DNA of 64,000 nt from positions 1-64,000 of the forward strand of contig NZ_KB902685.1 of the NCBI RefSeq assembly GCF_000379605.1, written 5' to 3'. Position 1 is the first letter of the stretch. The number at the start of each line of letters is the position of its first letter. This DNA is from Rhizobium giardinii bv. giardinii H152. GTDB lineage: Bacteria > Pseudomonadota > Alphaproteobacteria > Rhizobiales > Rhizobiaceae. The notes beneath the pieces were generated by a model, which was not told the origin of the DNA, ran no database searches, and saw nothing but the letters and a program-made list of their open reading frames with translations. Below, one piece after another: positions 44,701 to 54,314 of the stretch. Made by a program: the position numbers and the translations under genes.

Positions 44701-45320
44701 TCTCCAAGTTTCGTCAGCCGAGCGCGCAGTTCTGCATTCTCCGCTTCCAGTTGGGCCAAGCGCTCACGCAACGGCGTTACCGCTGTCTCAACTTCCTGCT
44801 CGGTGTAGCGAGGCGTAATATGCTGAGGGCAGTTCCAATCGAACGCTTCCAGCTTGAGCCGGAAAATCCGCTCGGCCTTTGCGCGGTAGCCGGCATCGAA
44901 AACGAGGTTGGTCAGTGCGGGGTCGGCATCAAGCTTCAGCTTCTCGACGTACATGTAGATCTTGAGACGCGCGCGTCGCTGATAATCCACCAAGAAGAGA
45001 CAGGCCCGGTCGTTTGCGGCAAAGTTTCCCGTACTGATGTACTGCCGGTTCCCCCTGTAATCGGCGAAAGCCAGGGTTTTTCGGTCGACGGCTTTCAAAA
45101 AGCCGCGGGGCCCGCCGCGGTGCTGCACATAAGGCCAACCGGTTTCCGAGACTGATGCAATGTAGAAACTGTCCCGTGCAGCGATGAAGGCAAGCTCGTT
45201 CTCGGTGAATCTATCCGACTCTCGATGGTGGTCACCCAACCAGATCTGATCCGCACCCATCTCGGCCTGTGCCAGCCGCACGTTCGGAGTGATTGCAACT
45301 TCCAAAAAGTGGTACGGCAC
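44697..45320 (-). CDS. Pyridoxamine 5'-phosphate oxidase-like flavoprotein
   Basis: Started at GTG 45320 after GGAG, the product has 207 residues. The split-barrel flavin domain shows [60 protein letters not shown] and [20 protein letters not shown]. The C-terminal coiled coil ([20 protein letters not shown]) may mediate dimer or partner contact. It is probably an FMN- or F420-type oxidoreductase of unknown substrate, lying in an operon with two hydrolases. Confidence 0.87.
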   Translation of the reverse strand: MPYHFLEVAITPNVRLAQAEMGADQIWLGDHHRESDRFTENELAFIAARDSFYIASVSETGWPYVQHRGGPRGFLKAVDRKTLAFADYRGNRQYISTGNFAANDRACLFLVDYQRRARLKIYMYVEKLKLDADPALTNLVFDAGYRAKAERIFRLKLEAFDWNCPQHITPRYTEQEVETAVTPLRERLAQLEAENAELRARLTKLGE

Positions 45321-45418
45321 GGTGATCTCCAAAATCGGGAATATTCGTCTCGCTGTGCGGCGGTGCGACCTTGGTTTGGCGGACCCTCGGTCACACCGCC
45401 GGCGACCATGCATCACGG

Positions 45419-46393
45419 TCACTTCTTTGCGATGTTGCGATCGAGAAAATCGTTGATGAGCGGAACAGCAATGTCCAACTTCTCTTCGAGCAGGAAGTGA
45501 CCCGAGTTCAGGATATGGATCTCGGCATCCGGTAAATCCTTGAGATACGGATGCGCGCCGGCCTCTGGAAAGATATAGTCGTTCTTGCCCCAGACAATCA
45601 GCGTGGGGGGTTTGCGCTCGCGAAAGAAGCTTTGAAAGTCCGGGTAAAGCGGCACGTTGGTGCGGTAGTCATACAACATGTCGAGCTGTATATCCTTGTT
45701 GCCCGGACGGTCCAGGAGAGCCTGGTCGTGAACCCAGTTGTCGGGGCTTATGCGCGACACGTCTTCCATGCCGTCGGTATACTGGAATTTGGTGGTCTCA
45801 AGGGTGAGGAGGCCGGAAAGTGCCTCGCGGCTCTTGTCTGATCCGTCAGACCAGTAGGTCTTGATCGGGTCCCAGAATTCCTTCAGCCCTTCCTCATAAG
45901 CGTTGCCGTTCTGGATGATCAGGCCGCTGACCCGATCCGGATGTTTCAGCGCCAGACGATAGCCGACGGGCGCCCCGTAATCCATGACGTACATCGCGTA
46001 GCTCTTGGTCTCCAAGTGAACCATCAGCTTATCGATGATGTCGGCGGCACCGGCAAAGGTATAGGCGTACGTGCTGCGATCGGGAGAGGCGCTCTGCCCG
46101 TAGCCCGGATAGTCCGGCGCAATGACACGGTACCGGTCTGCAAGAAGCGGGATCAGATTTCGGAACATATGGGAGGACGTCGGAAAGCCGTGGAGCAGCA
46201 GCACGACCGGAGCGTCGGCCGGACCGGCTTCACGATAGAAGATATCGAGGCCGTCAATTTTTGCGGTACGGTAGTGGACGGGAGCCGGAGCTTTGCGATC
46301 TTCCGTTGTTGCGTGCGCGGGAACCGCGCTTGCGATTGTCGGGGCAGTCATGCTGGCGGCCGCTAGCATCAGACATATGATCAAACTACGCAT
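45419..46393 (-). CDS. Alpha/beta hydrolase, exported
   Basis: Started at ATG 46393, the product has 324 residues with a signal peptide (MRSLIICLMLAAASMTAPTI, cleavage near ASA). The hydrolase domain has LLLHGFPTSSHMFRNLIPLL, nucleophile elbow VMDYGAPVGYRLAL with Asp, acid in VWGKNDYIFPEAG, and base in NSGHFLLEE. It shares NGNAYEEGLKEFWDPIKTYW with the cytoplasmic hydrolase at 43360, so the two are paralogues working on either side of the membrane. It is the first gene of the operon and divergent from the sensor kinase at 46802. Confidence 0.88.
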   Translation of the reverse strand: MRSLIICLMLAAASMTAPTIASAVPAHATTEDRKAPAPVHYRTAKIDGLDIFYREAGPADAPVVLLLHGFPTSSHMFRNLIPLLADRYRVIAPDYPGYGQSASPDRSTYAYTFAGAADIIDKLMVHLETKSYAMYVMDYGAPVGYRLALKHPDRVSGLIIQNGNAYEEGLKEFWDPIKTYWSDGSDKSREALSGLLTLETTKFQYTDGMEDVSRISPDNWVHDQALLDRPGNKDIQLDMLYDYRTNVPLYPDFQSFFRERKPPTLIVWGKNDYIFPEAGAHPYLKDLPDAEIHILNSGHFLLEEKLDIAVPLINDFLDRNIAKK

Positions 46394-46801
46394 GATGGTC
46401 TCCCAATAATCGAGATGAACAAAATTTGGCGTCGAATAGGGGCTGATCTGGCTGTCCAGACCGCACATCAGCCGTCGCGATAGCAGTGTCAGGCCGTCGC
46501 CCCCGGTCAGGATGTTGCGGCAACATGGAATTTCGATGCACGTAAATGTCTGGTTTGAACGCAACGGTGGAACAGCCGACGTGCGTTTCATCAAGGGCTT
46601 CGATGGTTAGGAGTAGGCGAGTTTGTGATCGCTCACAATTGCGATCTAGGTCACGCGCAACTAGACGATGGCATTGCAGACGTAGACCTTGGTATATCGA
46701 TTTGTCCTTACGCAACCAACAGAAATCCCGTAACTATTTCCCGCGGACGATAATGAGGCCGGGTCTTTGGGTTCCGTCTCAAACTCTGCACGGAGAGTGT
46801 T
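46394..46801. promoter_or_regulatory. Divergent promoter region of hydrolase operon and sensor kinase
   Basis: A 408-bp gap. Near its middle, GATCGC and GCGATC arms flank eight bases (46627-46646), and TTGTGATCGCTCACAA (46623-46638) is a perfect palindrome overlapping it. These are the best candidate binding sites for the adjacent FixJ-like regulator or a Crp-family protein. No gene is seen in the gap. Confidence 0.5.
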
Positions 46802-48712
46802 GTGGATAGAGAGCCGGAAACCGATCCCATCATCGATCTGATCCCCGCAATGGTGTGGTCGGCAACATCGGATGGCATGCTGGATTTCGCCAACCAGCAC
46901 TTTCTCGACTTCATCGGGGCGCCGCTCGAGGAAATCTCCGGAGAGAGATTCTATGGGATATTCCATCCCGACGACACGTCGCGTCTCGCTTCCGAATGGC
47001 ATGAGATCATGGTTTCTAAAAATGCGAGGGAGGTTGAGGGCAGGCTCAGGCGCGCGGACGGCCACTATCGTTGGTGCACGCTTCGCCAAAAGCCTCGGCT
47101 CGATTGCGAAGGAAATGTCATGAGATGGTATGGTGTGGTCCTTGATATCGAAGACCGCAAGCAGGCCGAAAATGCGCTGAAAGAGACGAAGACGGCACTT
47201 GCCGCCAGTGAAGAGAATCTGAGCCTCATCATCAATTCCTTGCCTGTACTTGTATGGTCAGCACGACCGGATGGCAGCGCTGATTTCGTCAATCAAAGCT
47301 GGTTGGATTATGCAGGTCGTCCTGCCGACCAAATCCTCGAATGGGGCTTCCTCGACCTTTACCACCCAGATGATATTCCAGGTATGGTCGACATCTGGAA
47401 GAGAGATCTCGAACATTCCGACCATACCGTTTTGAAGGGTCGTATTCGCGGAGCGGACGGCAACTACCGCTGGTTCTATTTCTCAGGCCGCAAGCTGGTC
47501 GATGCAAACGGCGTCGTGCGTTGGTTCGGCTGCAATATCGATATCGAGGATCTGCAAGCCGCAGAGAATGCGCTAAGAGAAAGCGAAACCGCGCTCAGGG
47601 AAAGCGAACACAAGCTCAGTCTTATCATTAATACGATACCGGCGATGGCATGGTCCTGTACTTCGGATGGCCGGCTTGAATATTTTAATCGAAACCTGAT
47701 CGATTATGTCGGCCTACCCGTCGAGGAAATCGTAGGGTTCGGCTTTTATCGAATGTTTCATCCCGATGATGTCGAGCCGATGCGTGTGGCCTGGAACGAT
47801 ATCGTCGCCACGAAAAAAAGTCGTCCGGTAGACGCTCGCATCAGACGTGCGGATGGCGAATATCGATGGTTCAACCTCCGACAAAGCCCCCTTCTGGATA
47901 TGGATGGGAATGTCGTGCGGTGGTACGGCGTCGTCGTCGATATTGAGGATCGCAAGCGGGCGGAAGAGTCCTTGAGACAAAGCCAGAGCAACCTGGCGCA
48001 TGTGACGCGTATGACAGCCACGGGTGAACTTGCCGTTTCGATCGCCCATGAGGTAAACCAGCCACTAATGGCAATCGTCACAAATGCCGGCACGTGCCTG
48101 CGCTGGCTACAACCGGGACACACTGATATCGAGCAGGCCCGGCTCGCGGCCGAGAGGATCGTCAAGGATGGTCATCGCGCCGGCGACATCATTGCGAGTA
48201 TCCGGGCAATGGCTCAGAAATCACCAGCCCGAATGGAGCAAACCGATTTGAAGGGCGCCTTGCATCACGTGCTGGATCTTTTGCGAGGGGAACTTCGTCA
48301 TCGAGATATCGAACTCGATCTCGATCTTCCGCTACGGTCTCTTGAGGTCATTGGAGATCGAACCCAGTTGCAACAGGTCGTTCTGAATTTGGTCATGAAC
48401 AGCGCCGAAGCGATGGCCACTTCTTCAGGAGAAAGGCGTATCGGCATCAGATGCGCCGAGGACGAGCACCAATTCGTGAAAGTGAGCGTCTCGGATACGG
48501 GGCGCGGCGTTTCTTCCGACGATTTGGATCGGGTTTTCGAAGCGTTCTACAGCACGAAGGCAGATGGCATTGGGATGGGGCTTTCAATATGCCGTTCCAT
48601 TGTCGAAGCCCATGGTGGCCGGATCTGGGCTTCTACGGCAGACAGTCAGGTTGGCACGGTGTTCACGTTTACACTGCCGATGGCGGAGGTTACAGCTGCA
48701 GATGATCGATGA
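46802..48712 (+). CDS. Three-PAS sensor histidine kinase
   Basis: A 636-residue cytoplasmic kinase without membrane helices. Three PAS/PAC repeats lie at about residues 8-125, 135-260 and 270-395. Each has a variant of SLIINTIPAMAWSCTSDGRL, FHPDD and WYGVVLDIEDRKQAE. The kinase part has the H-box TGELAVSIAHEVNQPLMAIV, the N-box VVLNLVMNSAEAMA and the G-box SDTGRGVSSDDL. It is of the FixL/DctB-like HPK4 type. The start is GTG 46802 after GGAGAG. It overlaps its response regulator by 11 bases. What the PAS domains sense is not visible. Confidence 0.92.
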   Translation: MDREPETDPIIDLIPAMVWSATSDGMLDFANQHFLDFIGAPLEEISGERFYGIFHPDDTSRLASEWHEIMVSKNAREVEGRLRRADGHYRWCTLRQKPRLDCEGNVMRWYGVVLDIEDRKQAENALKETKTALAASEENLSLIINSLPVLVWSARPDGSADFVNQSWLDYAGRPADQILEWGFLDLYHPDDIPGMVDIWKRDLEHSDHTVLKGRIRGADGNYRWFYFSGRKLVDANGVVRWFGCNIDIEDLQAAENALRESETALRESEHKLSLIINTIPAMAWSCTSDGRLEYFNRNLIDYVGLPVEEIVGFGFYRMFHPDDVEPMRVAWNDIVATKKSRPVDARIRRADGEYRWFNLRQSPLLDMDGNVVRWYGVVVDIEDRKRAEESLRQSQSNLAHVTRMTATGELAVSIAHEVNQPLMAIVTNAGTCLRWLQPGHTDIEQARLAAERIVKDGHRAGDIIASIRAMAQKSPARMEQTDLKGALHHVLDLLRGELRHRDIELDLDLPLRSLEVIGDRTQLQQVVLNLVMNSAEAMATSSGERRIGIRCAEDEHQFVKVSVSDTGRGVSSDDLDRVFEAFYSTKADGIGMGLSICRSIVEAHGGRIWASTADSQVGTVFTFTLPMAEVTAADDR

Positions 48713-49325
48713 CCGCAAAAGAGGCCGGCCGACCGTCATCATCATCGATGACGACGAAAGCGTTCGAGAAGCTTTAAAGGGATTGTTCGAATCCGTTGGT
48801 CTTGCCACCGAAACCCACGGCTCGGTGTCGGAGTTCCTTGTTGCGGACGATCCGCACCAGGCAGGTTGTATTGTTCTGGATATCCGTCTGCCAGGCCAGA
48901 GCGGTCTGGAGTTTCAAGAGGCGCTGGCGAAAAGCAGACATCCAAGGTCGGTGGTCCTGATCAGCGCCCATGTCGACGTCGCGATGGCTGTCCGGGCAAT
49001 GAAAGCCGGTGCAATCGATGTTCTTACCAAGCCGGTGCGGGAGCAGGATTTGCTCGAAGCGGTGAACCGTGCTTTGGCAAGTGATAGCGCTCGACGTGAA
49101 GAGGCCAATCAGACGGCTGCATTGCGTCTGAGGTATTCCAAACTTACCGAGCGTGAGCGGCAGATTCTGGCATTGGTTGCCGCCGGAAAGCTGAACAAGC
49201 AGATTGCGGCTGAGGTCCAACTGGCGGAAGCCACCGTAAAGCTTCACCGCGGTCACATGATGCGGAAAATGCGCGCATCGTCAGTTGCAGATCTGGTTAG
49301 GATCGCGGGCATTCTGGAGCGCTAA
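48702..49325 (+). CDS. FixJ-type response regulator
   Basis: A 207-residue regulator with a receiver domain (VIIIDDDESVREALKGLFES; phospho-acceptor Asp60 in CIVLDIRLPGQSGLEF; Lys in DVLTKPVREQDL). A LuxR/FixJ output domain follows (LTERERQILALVAAGKLNKQ, AEATVKLHRGHMMRKM). It is the partner of the PAS kinase with which it overlaps. The divergent hydrolase operon is the likely target. It is about the size of FixJ but distinct from the fixJ gene at 50634. Confidence 0.92.
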   Translation: MIDDRKRGRPTVIIIDDDESVREALKGLFESVGLATETHGSVSEFLVADDPHQAGCIVLDIRLPGQSGLEFQEALAKSRHPRSVVLISAHVDVAMAVRAMKAGAIDVLTKPVREQDLLEAVNRALASDSARREEANQTAALRLRYSKLTERERQILALVAAGKLNKQIAAEVQLAEATVKLHRGHMMRKMRASSVADLVRIAGILER

Positions 49326-49474
49326 AAGCAAACAATCGTTGTGCGATCCTTTTACAAGAGTTGAGCTCGCTACAGAAGATGGCGATCGAGCCTTTCCAAT
49401 ACGTCCCAGTTCGGGACCAATATTCCGCGCTCTAACCGGGACGGCGTCCATGGTGGCCTTCCTCATGCAGCAAT

Positions 49475-50119
49475 TTAGAGCTTGCTGGCGAGACAGTACA
49501 GTCTTTGGGGCTTCAGAATTTCGATGGAGCGGCTGGATCGAAGACGCAGAACGCCCGCTGAGCGCAGCTTCGAGAGATTCCTCGAAACGGTTTCGATCGT
49601 CATTCCGAGGTAGTCCCCGATGTCGGTGCGCGTCATCGGGAGGTCAATGCAACCGAGACCACCTTGGCGCTCGGCGAGGTCGACGAGAAAGACCGCCAGC
49701 TTTTCGAGGGCGCACTGCTTTCCGACTACGAGAAGGTGCTCTTGGGCGCGGATCATTTCCTTGAGGGCGAGTTCCATGAGCTCGGGAGAGTAGCGGCCGT
49801 CGCGATCGATTTCGACGGTCGTGAGCCCGGTGGACACGATGCACTCCGCGAAGAAGCTGCGAACCTTTCCGCCTTCGAAGCCGAATGTTTCGCCTGCGAT
49901 ATGGAAGGCAACGACCTGTCTGCGGCCGTCGGCCAGCAATCTGCAAATCCTCACTGCGCCGAACTCGATTCGATAGAGAGTTCCAGCCGTTTCGCCCTGC
50001 GCGTAGATTTCTGTGCCAGGAGTGTGGAGCGTTACGGGCCGCGGGCGCGTGAAAGACTTGGCGAGCAGCGCGCGAGGCGGTTGCAAATCCCGCGAAATAA
50101 TTGAAGCAGAAGCGTACAT
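49475..50119 (-). CDS. fixK: FixK, Crp/Fnr-family activator
   Basis: A 214-residue Crp/Fnr protein beginning MYASASIISRDLQPPRALLA, without the N-terminal cysteines of FNR, as in rhizobial FixK. The beta-roll has GTEIYAQGETAGTLYRIEFG, AVRICRLLADGRRQVVAFHI and AGETFGFEGG. The DNA-binding helices are MTRTDIGDYLGMTIETVSRN. FixK activates genes for microaerobic respiration through TTGAT-N4-ATCAA sites and is itself activated by FixJ. It is downstream of fixL-fixJ and a receiver gene on the same strand. Confidence 0.92.
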   Translation of the reverse strand: MYASASIISRDLQPPRALLAKSFTRPRPVTLHTPGTEIYAQGETAGTLYRIEFGAVRICRLLADGRRQVVAFHIAGETFGFEGGKVRSFFAECIVSTGLTTVEIDRDGRYSPELMELALKEMIRAQEHLLVVGKQCALEKLAVFLVDLAERQGGLGCIDLPMTRTDIGDYLGMTIETVSRNLSKLRSAGVLRLRSSRSIEILKPQRLYCLASKL

Positions 50120-50195
50120 GGAAATGTCCCCGTTCGATGTCTATGGGGAAATCATGCCCGAATGCACATTGAGCCGAAATTCGGTTGTACCACTA

Positions 50196-50212
50196 CGGGT
50201 TTCTACGTAGCA
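50196..50212 (-). promoter_or_regulatory. Possible FixJ site upstream of fixK
   Basis: The minus strand carries CTACGTAGAAACCCGTAG. It contains TACGTAG and CCGTAG, which resemble the GTA-rich FixJ target in the fixK promoter of Sinorhizobium, about 80-90 bases before the fixK start. Confidence 0.3.
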
Positions 50213-50580
50213 CGCGCCTTGAGGATCGCGAGCGCGGTCACGACATCAGGGCCTGCGAGCGGCTTGTTCAACACGATCACGCCCGGATCGCGCCCGGCGA
50301 GCTCGAGATCGTCCTCGGAGAGGAGCACTGTCCCCACGCCCGGTTCCCGGTCGGCGAGCCATGCCACCTTGTCAGCAGCGGGGAGGTTGTCGTCAAGGAC
50401 GACGCAGAACGCGCCGCGCGTGCTGTCCTTGGCCGATTTCCACGACCGGAACGGCTTCACCAAATATCCGTGCGCTTCCAGCGCGAACGCCAGCGACCGG
50501 AGCAGGGCCGAGTCCTTGGCGATAGCAACGATGGTAGGTGCGAGCGGCAACTTTAGAACCCGTGAGCGTTGGTAGCGCAT
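50203..50580 (-). CDS. Single-domain receiver protein, possible FixT-like inhibitor
   Basis: Started at ATG 50580, the product has 125 residues with a receiver-like fold. A candidate acceptor Asp is in CVVLDDNLPAADKVAWL, and VIVLNKPLAGPD gives the Lys. The acidic pair expected after the first strand is replaced (TIVAIAKDSALLRSLAFALE), so metal binding and phosphorylation are doubtful. It lies between fixJ and fixK. In Sinorhizobium and Caulobacter a degenerate single receiver, FixT, inhibits FixL. The same role here is an inference from position and degeneracy. Confidence 0.7.
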   Translation of the reverse strand: MRYQRSRVLKLPLAPTIVAIAKDSALLRSLAFALEAHGYLVKPFRSWKSAKDSTRGAFCVVLDDNLPAADKVAWLADREPGVGTVLLSEDDLELAGRDPGVIVLNKPLAGPDVVTALAILKARAT

Positions 50581-50633
50581 CAGCGCGCCAGACCATCTAA
50601 TCGCACGAATGAGGCCTCGGGCCTTGTTCTGGA

Positions 50634-51272
50634 TCAACTCCGGCGAAGGTTTTCAGCGGCTGCGAAGCCGACGGCGAGCGACATTCGAACCAGTTCAGGA
50701 ATGCTGCGCGCCTTCATTTTGGTCATCACGTTCGCTCTGTGCACCTCCACCGTGCGAGGGCTGATTTCGAGGTTGAAGGCGATCGCCTTGTTGGGTTGAC
50801 CGGTCACGACCTGTGCGAGGACCTGACGCTCCCGGTCGCTCAGCGTGTCCAGGCGGCTCCTGATCTCGTCGGTCTTTTCGGTTCCAGCGTCCCGATCGCC
50901 CAGGCGTTCGGATGCCCTTCGGATCGCCTCGATAATCACGGTGTCGTCGAACGGCTTCTCTATGAAGTCGACGGCTCCGGCCTTCATCGCCTCGACGGCC
51001 ATCGGCACGTCGCCGTGGCCGGTCATGACGATGGGCGGAATGGCGACGCCCACTGAAGCGAGCTTGCGGATCAACTCCACGCCGCTCATGTCGGGCATCC
51101 TGAGGTCCGTGAGAAGGACCGCTTGCCGGAGGTTCGGGGCGAGGGCCAAAAACGCCGTCGCCGATTCATGCACTCGTACACCCAGGCCGCTCATGGTCAA
51201 CATGAAAGCCAGCGACTTCCGAACGGCCTCCTCATCGTCGACAATATGTACCGTGAAGTCATCGATCGTCAT
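50634..51272 (-). CDS. fixJ: FixJ, oxygen-control response regulator
   Basis: A 212-residue regulator starting [20 protein letters not shown]. The receiver domain has acceptor Asp56 in [17 protein letters not shown] and Lys in [11 protein letters not shown]. The LuxR-type output domain has [20 protein letters not shown] and [20 protein letters not shown]. Phosphorylated by FixL at low oxygen, FixJ activates fixK and nifA. Its start overlaps the end of fixL. Confidence 0.95.
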   Translation of the reverse strand: MTIDDFTVHIVDDEEAVRKSLAFMLTMSGLGVRVHESATAFLALAPNLRQAVLLTDLRMPDMSGVELIRKLASVGVAIPPIVMTGHGDVPMAVEAMKAGAVDFIEKPFDDTVIIEAIRRASERLGDRDAGTEKTDEIRSRLDTLSDRERQVLAQVVTGQPNKAIAFNLEISPRTVEVHRANVMTKMKARSIPELVRMSLAVGFAAAENLRRS

Positions 51273-52773
51273 CGTCTTCCTCATCGAATGCTGGCAACGT
51301 GAAGCTAAAACATGCTCCGCCCAACTGGCTTCTGGATACCGTCATCTCACCTCCATGAGCCTCGACGATCCGTTTCGAAATCGAAAGGCCGATGCCCATG
51401 CCGCCGGGTTTTGTCGTCATGAACGGCTTGAAAAGCTGATCGGCGACATCGTCGGAAATGCCCGGCCCGGAGTCTTCGACCACGATCATCACATCGTCGT
51501 CGCCGGACGGCCTGATTCCAACCCGCAGCTCCCGCACCGGCGCGTCCTTCATCGCCTCCACGGCGTTTCGCATGAGATTGGTGAGCACCTGCTGAATCTG
51601 GATGCGGTCGACCATCACGTGTTCCACGCCACTCGCAAAATCGAAAAGGGTCCGCACCCCTTTCTCGCGCGATCCGACGAGAGCCAGGGCTCCGGCTTCC
51701 TCAACGAGCTGGCGGATGTTCTGGGGGGACTTTTCGGTCTCGCCCTTGGTGACGAATTCGCGCAGATGCTTGATGATCTGGCCTGCACGGATACTTTGCT
51801 CGCCCGCTTCCTTCAACGCGTCGCGAAGCCGCTCCGCCTTTTCGCCTTCCCACTCCTGAACGAGGCGCGCGCTGCCGTGGACATAGTTGGCGATCGCGGA
51901 GAGCGGCTGGTTCAGTTCGTGGGCGAGGGTGGAGGCCATCTCCCCCATCTCATTCAGTCTGGCAAGGCGTGCCAGCTCGGTCTGGATTTCCTGCAGGCGT
52001 GCGGCTGTTTCCTCGCGTTCTGTGAGGTCGCGCACGAATCCGGTGAAGAAACGTCGGCCGCCTGTTTTCGTCTCGCCGACGGCCAGCTTCATCGGGAACG
52101 TCGAGCCGTCCTTGCGCTGTCCCACCACCACGCGGTCGACGCCGATGATCCGCTTTTCGCCCGTCGTCAGGTAGCGATTCATGTAGCCGTCGTGCTCGTG
52201 ACGGTACGGTTGCGGCATGAGCATTCTCAGGTTCTGACCGACCACCTCGCCTTCCGAATAGCCGAACTGCCTGACCGCGGCGGCGTTGAAGGAGACGATC
52301 GTCCCTTCCTGATCGCTGACGATCGTGGCGTCGAGCACGGTGTCCAGGATCGACCTGAGGTGGGCCTCCCGCGTGTCGAGTGCCTCCTTGGCTTCGGAGA
52401 CTTCCTTTTGCCCAGCGCGTAGCAACTCGCCCATGACGACGATCGCGACGCTGACGAGGACGAACACAAGCAATTCGGGGACCTGAACGCCACCCGGCGT
52501 CATCGATCTCAGATACACCGCCGAAGAGACGGAAAGGACGACCGCCAGAGACCCGGGACCGCAACCGCCAGTCACCGCGGCAAGAAGGATCGGCGGCACG
52601 AAAAGGATGTAGATGGCGCGGTCATCGAGCAAGCCCATCATGAAGTAGCGCAGCACGAAGGCAAGAAGGACCGTCGAGACCGCGAAGATGTATGCGTGGA
52701 TTGGGAGCCAAGACTTGCGCAGGACGAAATCCGACGATGCCCGGGCAATCCCGCTCTCACTGCTCGACATCAT
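51259..52773 (-). CDS. fixL: FixL, heme-PAS oxygen sensor kinase
   Basis: About 504 residues from ATG 52773; longer starts up to 52905 are possible. Three or four membrane helices lie near the N-terminus (IYAFAVSTVL-like [36 protein letters not shown]). The heme-binding PAS domain has the proximal His in [20 protein letters not shown]. The kinase has H-box [20 protein letters not shown] and G-box [12 protein letters not shown]. Oxygen on the heme turns the kinase off. It is the membrane-bound type found in Sinorhizobium. It is upstream of fixJ, the receiver gene and fixK. Confidence 0.94.
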   Translation of the reverse strand: MMSSSESGIARASSDFVLRKSWLPIHAYIFAVSTVLLAFVLRYFMMGLLDDRAIYILFVPPILLAAVTGGCGPGSLAVVLSVSSAVYLRSMTPGGVQVPELLVFVLVSVAIVVMGELLRAGQKEVSEAKEALDTREAHLRSILDTVLDATIVSDQEGTIVSFNAAAVRQFGYSEGEVVGQNLRMLMPQPYRHEHDGYMNRYLTTGEKRIIGVDRVVVGQRKDGSTFPMKLAVGETKTGGRRFFTGFVRDLTEREETAARLQEIQTELARLARLNEMGEMASTLAHELNQPLSAIANYVHGSARLVQEWEGEKAERLRDALKEAGEQSIRAGQIIKHLREFVTKGETEKSPQNIRQLVEEAGALALVGSREKGVRTLFDFASGVEHVMVDRIQIQQVLTNLMRNAVEAMKDAPVRELRVGIRPSGDDDVMIVVEDSGPGISDDVADQLFKPFMTTKPGGMGIGLSISKRIVEAHGGEMTVSRSQLGGACFSFTLPAFDEEDDDDR

Positions 52774-52921
52774 CCGCTTGAATCCATTTCCCACGTGTCC
52801 GATCGCCGGAATGCTTATCATGTGGGAAGCGACGATGTCACGCGAGAGCTGGTGAAAAGCCAGTTCAATAGAAGACGTCTGCGCAGGGAGGTGCGCGGGC
52901 GTCAATCGGCCTGGGCGCTGC

Positions 52922-53365
52922 TTAGATCGCTCCAGCGATGTCAGCGTCGAGACGTGTGCGCGCCTTTTTTGGCAGCTTCGCGGACTTGATGGCGTCGATG
53001 TTGGCAGGAGCGTCGCCCACCAAGACCAGCGCCACCATGCCCATGCCCATGTGCGGTGCGCATTTGATCGCGTACGCGCCGTCAGTGTCGAAAGTGACGG
53101 TCAGCTTCTCGTTCATCTTGCCCTTGAAGGGTTTGGCACCTTCCGGGATCAGGTCCTTGATGGTCTCGGCGTTGTGCGACTTGTCGGTGGGAATGAACGT
53201 GACCGTATCGCCCTTGGCCACTTTGGTCAGGCCAGGTTCGAATACCATCACGCCGTCCTTGCCCTTGTTCAGCATATGGACCTCAAAGTCCGCGGCCGCG
53301 GCGCACGGCGCCATGGTAGCCAGGGCGAAAGTCACGCCGAGGACGGTGGTTGCCAGTTTTTTCAT
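52922..53365 (-). CDS. azu: Pseudoazurin (second copy)
   Basis: A 147-residue exported type-1 copper protein. Signal: [20 protein letters not shown], cleavage after CAAA. The mature part starts [20 protein letters not shown]. Ligands are His in DKSHNAET and Cys, His and Met in [11 protein letters not shown]. It is closely similar to the copy at 21302 and has its own TTG-N8-CAA box upstream. Lying between fixL and the nos genes, it may serve NosZ, while the other copy serves NirK. Confidence 0.95.
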   Translation of the reverse strand: MKKLATTVLGVTFALATMAPCAAAADFEVHMLNKGKDGVMVFEPGLTKVAKGDTVTFIPTDKSHNAETIKDLIPEGAKPFKGKMNEKLTVTFDTDGAYAIKCAPHMGMGMVALVLVGDAPANIDAIKSAKLPKKARTRLDADIAGAI

Positions 53366-53434
53366 TTCTTGCTCCTTTTCGCGAAGATGGCTGAATTCAT
53401 GGGCGGTAACCTACAGGAGCGAGGGGCACGATCT

Positions 53435-53448
53435 TTGACGCAAGACAA
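53435..53448. promoter_or_regulatory. FNR/NnrR-type box upstream of the second pseudoazurin gene
   Basis: TTGACGCAAGACAA, 70 bases before the start codon, with TTG-N8-CAA spacing. Confidence 0.6.
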
Positions 53449-53637
53449 ACATCTTCGCGATCAGAGATTTTTGTCCAGGACGGCCTACAGAAGCGGTTTC
53501 GCCGACCGACGGCGTCATGGCCGGTCTTGAAAAATCCTGCAAATAGAGGCGCGACGATGGTCCCGCTTCTGGTCGATCGTGTGGGATTCTCTATCCAACG
53601 CTGGGGGAACTTTTCAGGTCTCTGAAGCTTTGGGGGC

Positions 53638-54032
53638 ATGGACCGCCGAGAATCCTCGCAATTTCGTGAACCGATCGCCCTCGTCGTGGACGATGAGCCG
53701 CTCATTCTGATGGACACTGCAGACATGGTGACCAACGAAGGCTTTGCGGTGTTCGAAGCGACCACGGCGGAGGACGCATACGCATTCCTGACGCACCATC
53801 CATCGACCGAACTGCTGTTCACGGATGTATAAATGCCTGGCCCGATCAGCGGTTTCGAGCTCGCGCGGAAGGTCGTCGATCGCTGGCCGCATATTATTTG
53901 CGTCGTCGTCGCGTCGGGTGCCGCAAGACCTCAAGATGGCGATCTTCCTGAAACGGCCATTTGGGTCACCAAACCCTATCACCGGAACTTATGCACGAGA
54001 TCATCGCGCAACACTGCCGACATGTCGCCTGA
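53638..54032 (+). pseudogene. Single-domain response regulator, broken
   Basis: The frame begins MDRRESSQFREPIALVVDDE and reads PLILMDTADMVTNEGFAVFE to LLFTDV, where TAA follows GATGTA at 53830. The next codons continue the receiver domain in the same frame (MPGPISGFELARKVVDRWPH, then KPYH). Near 53985 one missing base shifts the last residues (HEIIAQHCRHVA) into another frame, ending at 54032. A C-to-T change (CAA to TAA) beside the phospho-acceptor Asp and the frameshift both disable it. Confidence 0.75.
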
Positions 54033-54314
54033 AACTGATCAAAGCGGCGGCTGCGTATCAGTCAGGGTCCATCAGATCATCAGGTGCCAAATCCCCCACG
54101 CCGCGGCGGAGGTAATCGCGAAGCAAACGGAAACTTTGAGGCGGGTCAAACGCCGCGTACGCGTTCCATTCCAGTCGTAGTCCATGTCGAAATCCTCGGC
54201 TCATGGTGGCCTACGCAAAATTAGGGGAACGAGCTTGCCGGGAGCGTGCGCGCGAACTGTTTGAAGTAGTGGTTGTCCACGCCGTTTCGGAGTGGGCTTC
54301 GGTGAATCTCATTT

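Noticed and set aside
50845-52422. A 525-codon plus-strand open frame
   Set aside because: It is antisense to fixJ and fixL, which have complete domain motifs.
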